A stretch of 64,000 nucleotides of DNA. It comes from Ruminococcaceae bacterium BL-4. Lineage in GTDB: Bacteria; Bacillota; Clostridia; Oscillospirales; Acutalibacteraceae. The first letter of the stretch is position 1. Every line of letters begins with the position of its first letter. This document shows positions 34,874 to 43,113 of the stretch, in pieces. Under the pieces are notes generated by a model. The model did not search any database, was not told where the DNA came from, and saw only the letters and a list, made by a program, of their open reading frames with translations. Made by a program: the position numbers and the translations under genes. Location of the stretch: the NCBI GenBank assembly GCA_902809935.1, contig LR778134.1:1984001-2048000 (forward strand). Reading direction: 5' to 3'.

Positions 34874-35770
34874 ATGAATACAAAAATCGGCATTATATCC
34901 GGATTCTTGGGAGCCGGAAAAACGACTCTGGTACAAAAGCTATTAAAAGAAACTCTGTCAAATAAAAAAGTCGTACTTATAGAAAATGAATTTGGTGAAA
35001 TCGGTATAGATGGCAAAATTTTGAAACAGACAGGAGTCGAGGTTCGGGAAATTAATTCAGGCTGCATCTGCTGTACCCTTGCAGGAGATTTTAGTAATGC
35101 GCTACAAGAAGTAATCCACAAATATAATCCAGATCAAATCTTAATCGAGCCTTCCGGCGTAGGAAAGCTTTCGGACATTCTTCTCTCCTGCAAAGAAAAG
35201 GCTGAGATCAACTTTTGCATTACAGTTGTAAATGCACTGAAATACAAAATGTACTCTAAAAATTTCTCTGAATTCTTTTTTGACCAGATTGAAAACGCAA
35301 ATACAATTTTCTTAAGCCGGACACAAAAAGCTGAATCTAATCAGTTACAGGGCGTGGTGAAAAGCATTCGGCAACATAACCCGAAAGCTGCTATCCTCAC
35401 AACACCGTGGGAACAAATATCAGCTGACAGAATGATAGAGATTGCTAAAAATGGAATTCCTTTGCTGATCAAAAAAGAAGGACTACATAAACATCATCAT
35501 GCTGATGATCTTTTCGAAGTTTGGAGTGCGGAAACGCCGAACCTTTTTTCTTCTGAATTTTTGGAATCCGCACTTAAATCATTGCCTAAATGTGGGACTA
35601 TTCTTCGGGCAAAAGGGTTGGTTGCTTTAAATAACGGTAACTGGTGTCAATTTGACTATGTGCCTGACGAAAAGAATATTCAAAAAGCAGAGCCGGATTT
35701 CACAGGGCGAATCTGTGTCATCGGAGAAAGTCTAGATATGCCCGGACTCGCCGCATTATTTCAGGTATGA
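34874..35770 (+). CDS. COG0523/CobW family GTP-binding metallochaperone
   Basis: A 298-residue G3E-family GTPase. The Walker A loop is GIISGFLGAGKTTL, ENEFGEIGIDGKIL follows, the metal-binding motif is SGCICCTL (GCxCC), and the G3 region is ILIEPSGVGK. The expected NKxD base-recognition motif reads SRTQ. The C-terminal domain has the EWQxD-like end typical of CobW_C, with a HKHHHADD histidine cluster. Proteins of this family in zinc-regulated operons deliver Zn2+ to client enzymes under limitation (ZNG1/YeiR/ZagA types). The ATG at 34874 has GGAGGG upstream. It is the first gene of the zinc island. Confidence 0.88.
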   Translation: MNTKIGIISGFLGAGKTTLVQKLLKETLSNKKVVLIENEFGEIGIDGKILKQTGVEVREINSGCICCTLAGDFSNALQEVIHKYNPDQILIEPSGVGKLSDILLSCKEKAEINFCITVVNALKYKMYSKNFSEFFFDQIENANTIFLSRTQKAESNQLQGVVKSIRQHNPKAAILTTPWEQISADRMIEIAKNGIPLLIKKEGLHKHHHADDLFEVWSAETPNLFSSEFLESALKSLPKCGTILRAKGLVALNNGNWCQFDYVPDEKNIQKAEPDFTGRICVIGESLDMPGLAALFQV

Positions 35771-35773
35771 TTT

Positions 35774-37360
35774 ATGACAAAAATTGAAGTATTTTGCGGG
35801 TTTCTAGAAAGTGGAAAAACAACTCAGATTCAACATATTTTGGAGCAGAACTACATTGAAAGCTACGAAAAAATTCTAATTTTGCAATGTGAGGACGGAG
35901 AAGCTGAATTATGTCTGTCAACTGCCAAAAATAAAAACGTGCTATTAAAGCAGATCGACCAGAAAGAAAAACTATGTTACGAACTTTTTCACAAAATTAA
36001 ATCGGAGCTAAATCCAGATTTGATTCTCATCGAATATAACGGAACCTGGCCAATTGAGATTCTGCTTTTCCTACCAATGCCAAAGGGCTTCAAAATGGAC
36101 CAAATCTTTTTTTGCGCCAATGCTTCTACATTTGATTTTTATATCAAGAACACCGGTGGACTGATGGCCAATCAACTCAGCAATGCTGACGCAGTGCTTT
36201 TTAACCGTGTTTCAGGGAATACAAAGTTATTAAAAAGTACAATTCGAAATTTGAATCATTCCTCTTTCGTCTCTTTTAACAAAGAGACGGAGGATTCTTT
36301 TTTTAAAGAACTGCTTGACCCTGAAACATTCCAAAAAAATAGGTCCCAGCAAAAAAGTTACCAGCTAATTTTTTCTGCTTTGATTGTTTGCACTTGTATC
36401 CTGTTAGTAATTATTTTTCATTCCTCGCAGTTTTATAAATTTATTCAAAGCATGAACATGATTTTTATCGGTATTCTGATGCAAGCTGTTCCGTTTCTGC
36501 TGATTGGAGCTTTTGTTTCCGCCTTACTGCAGGTGTTTCTTCCCGACAAAACGCTGGTCAAGCTGTTTACCGCACATCAATGGCTTGGATTTCCGATTGC
36601 GATGATTCTCGGATTTTTTCTCCCGATTTGCGACTGCGGTATCGTGCCCATTGCGTCGAGGTTAACGCAAAAGGGCGTCCCTTTACCGGAAGCGATGGTC
36701 TTTATGCTTGCAGCACCGGCAATCAATCCCATTACTATTTTATCCACCCTATATGCCTTTCCAGGTCAACCACAATACGCATTCTACCGGATTGGCTTTG
36801 GTCTTCTCATATCCCTGATCGCTGGTTTGATTTTAAGACTAACCAACCAAGAAGCCCCTCTTATCCTCTCCGGTGGATCTGCGGCAACCTGTTCCTGCGC
36901 ATCAAACAGCTGTCCTCCCCCACATTCCGGGAAATTAGGAAAAGTAGAATCTATTTTCATAATTGCAGGGCAGGAATTTCTTGGAATGGGTCGCTATATT
37001 ATTGTCGGTTCCTTTTTATGTACCGTTCTTCAGCAAATAATACCGGCATTTCTGTTTCAAAGTACGGGAACGGTTATGGCTATGATCGCCCCCATTTTTC
37101 TGATGCTGTTGGCAGCTTTTTTCATGTCGGTCTGCTCTACTTCAAATGCATTTATTGGGAGAAGCTTTTTAAATGTATTTCCGCCGGTTGCCGTACTTGC
37201 TTTCATTGTTATGGGACCTATGCTGGACTTATCAAATTTGTTTCTTCTGAGCGCCAACTTTAAAAAAGAATTTGTAGCCCGTCTCGCGGGAATTCTTTTT
37301 GTCACAGGCCTTTCCATTTTTTTGCTGCTTTCCTTATCACTGAAAGGAAGGGCGTTATGA
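35774..37360 (+). CDS. Fusion of a COG0523-like GTPase domain with a DUF318/UPF0718 permease
   Basis: A 528-residue two-part protein. Residues 1 to about 190 form a reduced G3E GTPase-like domain with an intact Walker A (GFLESGKTTQ) and LILIEYNG in place of the usual IEPSG, but without the GCxCC metal motif. Residues 200-528 are a permease with about eight helices of the UPF0718/YcgR type, including FFLPICDCGIVPIASRLTQKGVPLPEAMVFMLAAPAINP; relatives (ArsP, YcgR) move small metal or metalloid species. The loop CSCASNSCPPPHSG is cysteine-rich. The context of zinc genes and a Zur-type box suggests zinc-related transport, energised or gated by the GTPase domain (inference). Its stop overlaps the next start by ATGA. 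Confidence 0.85.
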   Translation: MTKIEVFCGFLESGKTTQIQHILEQNYIESYEKILILQCEDGEAELCLSTAKNKNVLLKQIDQKEKLCYELFHKIKSELNPDLILIEYNGTWPIEILLFLPMPKGFKMDQIFFCANASTFDFYIKNTGGLMANQLSNADAVLFNRVSGNTKLLKSTIRNLNHSSFVSFNKETEDSFFKELLDPETFQKNRSQQKSYQLIFSALIVCTCILLVIIFHSSQFYKFIQSMNMIFIGILMQAVPFLLIGAFVSALLQVFLPDKTLVKLFTAHQWLGFPIAMILGFFLPICDCGIVPIASRLTQKGVPLPEAMVFMLAAPAINPITILSTLYAFPGQPQYAFYRIGFGLLISLIAGLILRLTNQEAPLILSGGSAATCSCASNSCPPPHSGKLGKVESIFIIAGQEFLGMGRYIIVGSFLCTVLQQIIPAFLFQSTGTVMAMIAPIFLMLLAAFFMSVCSTSNAFIGRSFLNVFPPVAVLAFIVMGPMLDLSNLFLLSANFKKEFVARLAGILFVTGLSIFLLLSLSLKGRAL

Positions 37361-38169
37361 AACAAAAAATAAACTTAGAAACACTTTTGGAATCAATTAT
37401 TTGTTTTTTGTTATCCGCCTTGCTTTTTTATGCATTAATTTCTGACAAAGTCGCCAATTATGTACACCCTCGCATTAACGGCTATCTCTGGTTTGTAGCA
37501 ATCGCTTTACTGATCATTTCTAGCGTATTTTTACCCTCCGCTTTTACTCCAAAACATAATGCCAAACCCGGAAAATATTTTTTGTACTTTGTCCCCATTT
37601 TATTTGTCATCCTGATTCCTGCAGGAACCGTACAAAACAAAGCAATTTCATTTGGCAGCACCTCCGCTGTAGGAATAGCAACAGCTTCTGCTGGAACCTC
37701 ACCGCAAAATAATGGAACTATTACCCCAGTCAACCCTTCGTCAAATAGTATCAGAAATCCTACAACATCCTCTGCTCTTTTTCTTCCAAAAGAAGACAGC
37801 GATGGGATCATCACAATTCAGGACGAACAATTTGCAAATTGGTATCAGGATATTAATCAGAACATGAATCAATATGATGGAAAAATATTAAAATTTAAAG
37901 GACAAGTCTTTCGAACAAAAGACTTTGCAAAAAATGAAATGGTTCCTGTACGATATGCCATGGTCTGCTGCACCGCCGATTTGCAGCCATGTGGTATTCT
38001 CTGCAGAGGTGATGAGGTAACACAGTATCAGGATAACGAATGGGTATGGGTCACAGGGAAAATTAAAATTGAAAAATACAAAAGTCAAACAATGCCAATA
38101 TGCTATGTTACAAAAATAGAAAAAACAGAAAAAGCCAACGACGACTATATTTATTTTACTTACTATTGA
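37357..38169 (+). CDS. TIGR03943-type (YcgQ-like) membrane protein
   Basis: A 270-residue partner of UPF0718 permeases. It has two N-terminal helix pairs (IICFLLSALLFYALIS, FVAIALLIISSVFLP, FLYFVPILFVILIP) and an extracytoplasmic domain ending with FKGQVFRTKDFAKNEMVPVRYAMVCCTADLQPCGILCRGDE, which carries the conserved CC. Bacillus YcgQ is encoded beside YcgR in the same way. The exact role is unknown; a substrate-binding or channel partner for the permease is likely. It ends the operon at a bidirectional terminator. Confidence 0.85.
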   Translation: MKQKINLETLLESIICFLLSALLFYALISDKVANYVHPRINGYLWFVAIALLIISSVFLPSAFTPKHNAKPGKYFLYFVPILFVILIPAGTVQNKAISFGSTSAVGIATASAGTSPQNNGTITPVNPSSNSIRNPTTSSALFLPKEDSDGIITIQDEQFANWYQDINQNMNQYDGKILKFKGQVFRTKDFAKNEMVPVRYAMVCCTADLQPCGILCRGDEVTQYQDNEWVWVTGKIKIEKYKSQTMPICYVTKIEKTEKANDDYIYFTYY

Positions 38170-38218
38170 TCTTTTATCAGAAAAATTAGTAATCAGATTT
38201 TATCTAGCTTTAAAATTC

Positions 38219-38258
38219 AAAAAAGCACCGAAAGCAATAGCTTACGGTGCTTTTTAAG
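38219..38258. terminator. Bidirectional terminator between the permease operon and znuA
   Basis: An 11-bp stem (38220-38230 with 38245-38255) with an inner AAGC/GCTT hairpin, between two converging genes, flanked by A and T runs. Confidence 0.85.
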
Positions 38259-38281
38259 TGACTCATTGGTTTGTCTTTTTA

Positions 38282-39229
38282 TTAGGACAAGCTATCATAA
38301 ATTTCACTCAGATTTGATTTCATGCGGTCCAGATAGGTTTTGTCATCTTCGTTGCTTTCAATCGTATAGATTTGTTCAACCTTTGCGCCAACTTGATCAG
38401 CAAGTGTCTGAGAAACAGCAGGACTAACCATATCTTCAACAAAAATTGTTTTTACATGATTCTTTTTGCAGTAATCCACAAGTCCTGCCAGCTTCTGTGC
38501 GCTTGGTTCTCCTTCTGCAAATACGTCTTCTACGCTGTTTTGCTCTAATCCAAAATCTCTGCACAAATAAGCAAAAGCGGCATGGCCGGTCACAAAACTC
38601 TTGTTTTGAACAGCTTGAAATTTAGTATTGTATTCTGAATACAGGCTTTCCAACTGCGAAACAAAATCATCACAGTTTTGTTTAAAATAATCAGCAGATT
38701 CAGGATCTGCCTTTATTAATCCATCGCGAATATTTTCCGCCTCTGTTTCAGCGCCTTTCAAGCTGATCCAAATATGAGGATCATATTGTCCATGCTCTTT
38801 GATTTCATCAGCATCTGTATTTTCAATCGGCGTCGCGCCCTTGGAAGCTTCAACGGCAACCAGATTTTTATTGTTGGCCGCCTTAATTGCCTGATCCGCC
38901 CAAGATTCCATGCCAAACCCATTATACACAAAAACTTGCGCGGAACTTAATTCGGTAAGATCCTGCGCTTTCGGCTCAAAATCGTGTGGTTCTGTTCCAT
39001 CCGGAATAATCGTTGAAACTTCCACCCTATCTTTGCCGACAGCTTCTGTGAATTCTTTCATTGCGTCAAACGTTACAGATACTTTTACCTTTTGATTTTC
39101 TGTTGTGTTTGCCTGATCAGCAATACTGCTAGTACTGCTCCCCGCGGCGCTGCTGCTCGTACTGCCACAAGCCGAAAAAGCCGGAACAATAAGCAAACTT
39201 AATAATAATGCAACTATTTTTTTAGACAT
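38282..39229 (-). CDS. znuA: Zinc ABC transporter substrate-binding lipoprotein
   Basis: A 315-residue lipoprotein: the signal peptide MSKKIVALLLSLLIVPAFSAC ends in a lipobox with Cys 21, followed by a Ser-rich linker. The cluster A-I binding domain has metal-ligand histidines in GTEPHDFEPKAQDL, EHGQYDPHIWISL and VTGHAAFAYLCRDFGL, and VEDMVSP supplies the fourth acidic ligand. The histidine-rich loop of many ZnuA proteins is reduced to a short EIKEHGQ, so manganese cannot be excluded, but the Zur-type box favours zinc. It is transcribed away from znuCB from the shared control region. Confidence 0.92.
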   Translation of the reverse strand: MSKKIVALLLSLLIVPAFSACGSTSSSAAGSSTSSIADQANTTENQKVKVSVTFDAMKEFTEAVGKDRVEVSTIIPDGTEPHDFEPKAQDLTELSSAQVFVYNGFGMESWADQAIKAANNKNLVAVEASKGATPIENTDADEIKEHGQYDPHIWISLKGAETEAENIRDGLIKADPESADYFKQNCDDFVSQLESLYSEYNTKFQAVQNKSFVTGHAAFAYLCRDFGLEQNSVEDVFAEGEPSAQKLAGLVDYCKKNHVKTIFVEDMVSPAVSQTLADQVGAKVEQIYTIESNEDDKTYLDRMKSNLSEIYDSLS

Positions 39230-39255
39230 TTTGCTTTGACCCCCAAAATTTTACT

Positions 39256-39276
39256 TGCAAATGACTGTCATTTGCA
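39256..39276. promoter_or_regulatory. Zur-type operator shared by znuA and znuCB
   Basis: A perfect 10-1-10 palindrome, TGCAAATGAC and GTCATTTGCA around a central T. It lies between the -35 (TTGCAA, 39255-39260) and -10 (TATAAT, 39279-39284) boxes of the znuCB promoter and in the divergent znuA leader, so one bound Fur-family repressor would block both units. Confidence 0.88.
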
Positions 39277-39337
39277 TCTATAATAGTCTTAACACAATGT
39301 CTTTGTCAAGAGAAAATGATATAAAATTTAAAGGTGG

Positions 39338-40021
39338 GTGTTTTTTACGATTGAAACGAATGAATTATATTTTTCCTATACTGGTTTGCCTCCGTACTTA
39401 TTAAACGGAATTAACTTGGAAATAAAAGATGGTGACTACGTCTCAATATTAGGGGAAAACGGCTGCGGAAAAAGTACCCTTATGAAATTGATTTTAGGAT
39501 TTTTAAAACCAACCAAAGGGACCATCGTTATACAAACAAAACGAATTGGATATGTGCCTCAAAAAAACGATTTCTCGAATTCCAGTTTTCCTATCACCGT
39601 TTATGAAATGCTGAATGCTTACCGAAAGCTTTTGAAAATCAAAAATAAAGAGGTAATTTCTGACGTCTTACAAAAAGTCGGCATGAATTTCTTTACAGAT
39701 TCTTTAATGGGAACGCTTTCGGGAGGTCAAAGCCAGAAAATATTGATTGCACGAGCGTTAATGGGAAATCCTGATCTGCTTATTTTAGATGAACCATCTA
39801 CAGGCGTGGACATCGGTAGTCAAAAGGAAATTTATTCTTTTCTTACCAGTATGAATAAAAATAGCGGCATCACGATCGTTTCTGTAGAACACAATCTTGA
39901 TGCTGCTATTTCAAACTCTACACTAATTTATCACGTGAGTAACGGGAGTGGTCACCTCTGCACTCCGGAAAAATATACTGCTGAATTTTTAAAGAATGAA
40001 CCATTAGGAAGGATCCGTTAG
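39338..40021 (+). CDS. znuC: Zinc ABC transporter ATP-binding protein
   Basis: A 227-residue ABC ATPase with Walker A GENGCGKST, the signature LSGGQSQ (TLSGGQSQKILIARAL), Walker B LLILDEPSTGVD and the H-loop VEHNLD. It energises ZnuB. The 5' end is unusual: no ATG exists near the start. GTG at 39338 is used here, but it overlaps the AAGGTGG ribosome site; the ATT at 39350 would have better spacing. znuB begins two bases after the stop codon. Confidence 0.9.
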   Translation: MFFTIETNELYFSYTGLPPYLLNGINLEIKDGDYVSILGENGCGKSTLMKLILGFLKPTKGTIVIQTKRIGYVPQKNDFSNSSFPITVYEMLNAYRKLLKIKNKEVISDVLQKVGMNFFTDSLMGTLSGGQSQKILIARALMGNPDLLILDEPSTGVDIGSQKEIYSFLTSMNKNSGITIVSVEHNLDAAISNSTLIYHVSNGSGHLCTPEKYTAEFLKNEPLGRIR

Positions 40022-40022
40022 A

Positions 40023-40835
40023 ATGTTGAATTATAGTTTCATGCAAAATGCCCTGTTTGTATCTGTTTTCATTTCCATACTTTGTCCATGTATCGGAATT
40101 TTTTTAGTGCTCCGGCGATATTCCATGATAGGAGATACTTTGTCACACGCATCCCTTGCCGGTATTACAATTGGATTATTGTGTAATCAAAGCCCGATTC
40201 TTGGCGCTTTTGTTTTCACTTCAATCTGCGGAGCTTTAATCGAATTTCTGCGGACTTATTTTAAAAAATATACTGACCTGATTTTAACAATCGTACTTTC
40301 GCTCAGTGTCGGCATTGCCATTACAATCATCAGTTCCGGAAAGCTTCATGCCAATGCAGACTCTTTTTTATTCGGAAGCGTTTTGACTGTTACAGAATTT
40401 GATATGATCACCGTATTCGTCCTTAGCATCATTTCGGTCTGCACTCTCATTTTTCTATACAATCAAATGCTTTATATTGCTTATGATGAGGAAGCCGCAA
40501 AAATAGCAGGCGTAAAAGTAAAATTGATCAATTATGTGTTTTCAATCCTTGTTGCATCGGCAATTTCAGTTTCGATCCGCATTGTCGGTGTTCTGGTGTT
40601 AAGTTCCATGATTGCTCTTCCGGTCGCTACTGCGCTACAGCTCGGAAAAGGATTTAAACTAACGCTTATTTTTTCCATCGTATTCAGTATGATAGATATT
40701 TTATCCGGACTGTTTATTTCATACTACTTAAACGTAGCACCCGGCGGATTTACCGCCCTAGTCTCCGTCGCTGTCCTCGTGATCGTCATTCTAGCCCGAA
40801 AAATCACATTCCAAATAAAAATGAAGGCAGTATAA
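40023..40835 (+). CDS. znuB: Zinc ABC transporter permease
   Basis: A 270-residue ABC-3 family permease with about eight helices. Typical segments are FVSVFISILCPCIGIFLVLRRYSMIGDTLSHASLAGITIG and AYDEEAAKIAGVKVKLINYVFSILVA, with VVGVLVLSSM-like ISIRIVGVLVLSSMIALPVATA toward the end. It forms the membrane channel for Zn2+ delivered by ZnuA. No clear terminator separates it from the convergent zur gene. Confidence 0.94.
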   Translation: MLNYSFMQNALFVSVFISILCPCIGIFLVLRRYSMIGDTLSHASLAGITIGLLCNQSPILGAFVFTSICGALIEFLRTYFKKYTDLILTIVLSLSVGIAITIISSGKLHANADSFLFGSVLTVTEFDMITVFVLSIISVCTLIFLYNQMLYIAYDEEAAKIAGVKVKLINYVFSILVASAISVSIRIVGVLVLSSMIALPVATALQLGKGFKLTLIFSIVFSMIDILSGLFISYYLNVAPGGFTALVSVAVLVIVILARKITFQIKMKAV

Positions 40836-40877
40836 AAACCATCATCTTTTTCCCCTCTTAGGTACAAAAAAGCAAAT

Positions 40878-41318
40878 CTATTCCTTTTTTTCTTTTTTTC
40901 TAATACAATCCTGACAGTATCCATAAATCTCAATATGGTGACTTTTAACATCAAACCCATATTTAGATTTCATGATCTGATCAAATTGACCATAAGGACA
41001 GTCATCAATCGGAATAATCTTATTACAGCCAAGGCAGATTGCATGATGTGTATGCTCAGACTTCATATATTCATATCTAGCCACACCGTCATCTGTTAAA
41101 TTCACTTTTGACAGAATCCCTTTCTCCGTCAATGTTTCACAAGTCCGATAAACAGTAGATAAACTCAGCTTCATATTATTTTGATATAAAACAGAAAAAA
41201 TTTCGTCGACTGTTTTGGGTGATGAATCTTTCAAAACTTCAAGAACTAAAATTCTTGTCTTCGTTCTTTTTAAATTTCTATTTGTCAATAAATTTTCAAA
41301 TTCATTTTGATTCGGCAA
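40878..41318 (-). CDS. zur: Fur family transcriptional regulator, probably Zur
   Basis: A 146-residue Fur-family repressor. The N-terminal winged helix (RTKTRILVLEVLKDSSPKTVDEIFSVLYQNNMKLSLSTVYRTCETLTEKGIL) is followed by the dimerisation domain with SEHTHHAICLGCNKIIPIDDCP, HHIEIYGYCQDC and two CxxC structural zinc motifs. Its place beside znuABC and the two matching palindromes make zinc the likely effector; Fur or PerR function is less likely. The start is uncertain: GTG at 41327 overlaps the GAGGTG ribosome site, so I chose the in-frame TTG at 41318 with an eight-base spacing. Confidence 0.9.
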   Translation of the reverse strand: MPNQNEFENLLTNRNLKRTKTRILVLEVLKDSSPKTVDEIFSVLYQNNMKLSLSTVYRTCETLTEKGILSKVNLTDDGVARYEYMKSEHTHHAICLGCNKIIPIDDCPYGQFDQIMKSKYGFDVKSHHIEIYGYCQDCIRKKEKKE

Positions 41319-41453
41319 ATTTTTCACCTCTTATACAATCCCTAATATTGGATCAAATATCGTCACTTTTGATATCTACAACATTATTATTTATTATGTC
41401 ATTTTCATCACTCTTCGTCAATACTTCTTATCCGATCATTTTTAATCATATTT

Positions 41454-41482
41454 AAAAAGGCTGCCGAATAACGGACAGCCTT
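41454..41482 (-). terminator. Terminator of the DUF11 operon
   Basis: A stem of AAGGCTG (41457-41463) against CAGCCTT (41476-41482), extended by a CCG/CGG pair, with TTTTT following on the minus strand. Confidence 0.75.
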
Positions 41483-41499
41483 AATAGATCGCTTTTTAT

Positions 41500-41922
41500 T
41501 CAAATGTTGCTGAATGCTGCTATAACCGGAAACTCAACTGTCACTTTATCCTTTAAGATGATGCAGACAGGCAAATTTGGAATCCTCAGCAAGTATTTGT
41601 GTGCATTCGTCGGACTAAAAAATAAAACATTCCCATAATCGGTTCTGATCTTTTTATAGTCTTTGCTATCAATATACTTAGTACGAATTTCATATCCAAC
41701 CGCAATCATTGTAACATGATTCCATTCAAACTGCCGCACACCATTATAATAAACGCGTGACTCAACATTGCGTGCATCGGTTATTTGAAAAGTTTTATAG
41801 ACATGTTCGCAGATACAATGATATTTACGCTTTACTGTAATTTTGCAAGGATTACTAATCGAATTGATAACCTTTCCTTGATACATTCCTTTAACACGCG
41901 CCACGTTTATAAATTCTCGCAT
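41500..41922 (-). CDS. Unrecognised 140-residue protein of the DUF11 operon
   Basis: I do not recognise a domain. The 140 residues are basic and beta-rich, with three cysteines (NPCKITV, YHCICEHV) near residues 30-45, no signal peptide and no membrane helix. Segments such as FQITDARNVESRVYYNGVRQFEWNHVTMIAVGYEIRTKYIDS suggest an all-beta domain. It follows the DUF11 gene by 38 bases with a GAGGTAGG ribosome site and is therefore in the same transcript. A role with the DUF11 protein in the same structure is inferred from this alone. Confidence 0.68.
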   Translation of the reverse strand: MREFINVARVKGMYQGKVINSISNPCKITVKRKYHCICEHVYKTFQITDARNVESRVYYNGVRQFEWNHVTMIAVGYEIRTKYIDSKDYKKIRTDYGNVLFFSPTNAHKYLLRIPNLPVCIILKDKVTVEFPVIAAFSNI

Positions 41923-41960
41923 GTTGACACCTACCTCACGATTGATAGATCACTTGCCCA

Positions 41961-42791
41961 TTATAAATTCACGGTTACGCTAAATTGTATTTTATAAATT
42001 TGTGCAGGATCAAGATCACCAATATTGATGCTGTCCGCAGGGTTTTCATCACTCAAAGCTTCTGTATCATTTTTCAAGGTTGAATTTGGTTTATAATTCA
42101 TTCCAGCTGGGAATGGGCTTGTAACAACAATATCATTGACTTTGACATTTCCCGTATTTTTAATAGTTAAATTAAATATGATCTCTTCATCGTCTTCTGT
42201 TACAAATGTTTTATCTGCCGTCTCAATGATCTGAAGATCTGCTTTTGCAATATTGGTCACAACTATGCTTGGTTCTGTTCTTCCGGTATATTCACCGCCC
42301 ATTTGATCTCTAAACTTAATCTCAGCAATAGAGTCGTTCACAATATCGCCGGTTTCTCCTTCATTAACTGTTACCTCATATTCCAATACCGCTGACGTCC
42401 CTTTAGGAACACTTCCAACAGACATTTCATCTGGACTTGTAACAGAAATTCCGGTTTCCAGCGTTTCATCAAGCTGAGGAGTGGGGATAATAGAATCTTT
42501 TACCAAGGTCGTCTTTGAGCACAATTCGCTTATAAGCTTAACGTCATATAAATCAACAGAAGAATCATTCTGCAAGGTTACGGTATATTTTATTTTTTCC
42601 CCATTATTGTCAAATTCCGTGTCCGCGGATTCTTTTACAACAGCTTTCACTACATCAGTAATAATAACGTTACTAATGGCCCTAATCGATTGAGGATTCT
42701 CCCCCTCTTTTGCAGTTACCGATCCAGTTGCCGTTGTACCAACTTTAAATGGGGAAGAATTCGTATTTGGATCTGCTTGTTTTTCTGACAT
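41961..42791 (-). CDS. DUF11 repeat protein without signal peptide
   Basis: A 276-residue protein of two or more immunoglobulin-like DUF11 repeats: KYTVTLQNDSSVDLYDVKLI near residue 70 and FNLTIKNTGNVKVNDIVVTSPFPAGMNYKPNS near residue 205, each with the family's xNxGxxxxxxVxVxDxLP pattern. DUF11 is normally found in exported surface proteins with a signal peptide and cell-wall anchor; here both are missing. A cytoplasmic or mother-cell-assembled location is thus likely. AGAAGGAGG lies seven bases before the ATG. A perfect sigma-K-like promoter element is at 42918-42944. Confidence 0.85.
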   Translation of the reverse strand: MSEKQADPNTNSSPFKVGTTATGSVTAKEGENPQSIRAISNVIITDVVKAVVKESADTEFDNNGEKIKYTVTLQNDSSVDLYDVKLISELCSKTTLVKDSIIPTPQLDETLETGISVTSPDEMSVGSVPKGTSAVLEYEVTVNEGETGDIVNDSIAEIKFRDQMGGEYTGRTEPSIVVTNIAKADLQIIETADKTFVTEDDEEIIFNLTIKNTGNVKVNDIVVTSPFPAGMNYKPNSTLKNDTEALSDENPADSINIGDLDPAQIYKIQFSVTVNL

Positions 42792-42838
42792 ATAAAGGCC
42801 TCCTTCTAAATTTCAATAAAATATCACTGAAGGCATGC

Positions 42839-42855
42839 ATCATGAATATCATGAT
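42839..42855. repeat. Perfect 17-bp palindrome in the DUF11 leader
   Basis: ATCATGA-ATA-TCATGAT, a 7-3-7 inverted repeat about 50 bases before the DUF11 start codon and downstream of the candidate promoter. It could be an operator or a leader hairpin. Confidence 0.6.
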
Positions 42856-42917
42856 TTAGAAGTAACTCCATTAATATCTCATGAAATTCAATCACAAAAT
42901 TAATTTATCTTCTCTCA

Positions 42918-42944
42918 TAATATATGTTCTGTTGTTCAAAAAGT
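42918..42944 (-). promoter_or_regulatory. Candidate sigma-K-like promoter of the DUF11 operon
   Basis: On the minus strand AC (42943-42944), exactly 16 bases and CATATATTA (42918-42926), a full match to the AC-N16-CATAnnnTA pattern of sigma-K promoters. The leader to the start codon would be about 120 bases. Confidence 0.55.
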
Positions 42945-43021
42945 TATAGGGCAAGTCTTAATACTAGCTGTTTATGCGATTGATTCATGACACAAACTAG
43001 TGGTTCATTAGAAAAATGAAA

Positions 43022-43078
43022 TAAAAAAGGGGCTCTTCCGGTGAAATCTTTGTAATTTCACAACGGAAGAAAACCCCA
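43022..43078 (-). terminator. Terminator of the 253-residue protein gene
   Basis: A long interrupted stem (43029-43047 with 43055-43077: GGGG, TCTTCCG and TGAAAT against their complements) followed by TTTTTTA on the minus strand. Confidence 0.8.
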
Positions 43079-43113
43079 ATGGCTATTTATTAACTAACAA
43101 ATCAGTCGAAAAA

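Larger units (their letters stand above)
42792..43113. other. Long leader and control region between the DUF11 operon and the 253-residue protein gene
   Basis: These 322 bases hold a terminator for the upstream gene (43022-43078), the candidate sigma-K-like promoter (42918-42944), and a 17-bp perfect palindrome in the DUF11 leader (42839-42855). No gene is visible. Confidence 0.7.

Noticed and set aside
36580-37263. A 227-codon frame inside the permease fusion gene in another frame
   Set aside because: The permease frame has clear family motifs throughout, while this one gives an unlikely Cys/Tyr/Arg-rich product without a ribosome site.
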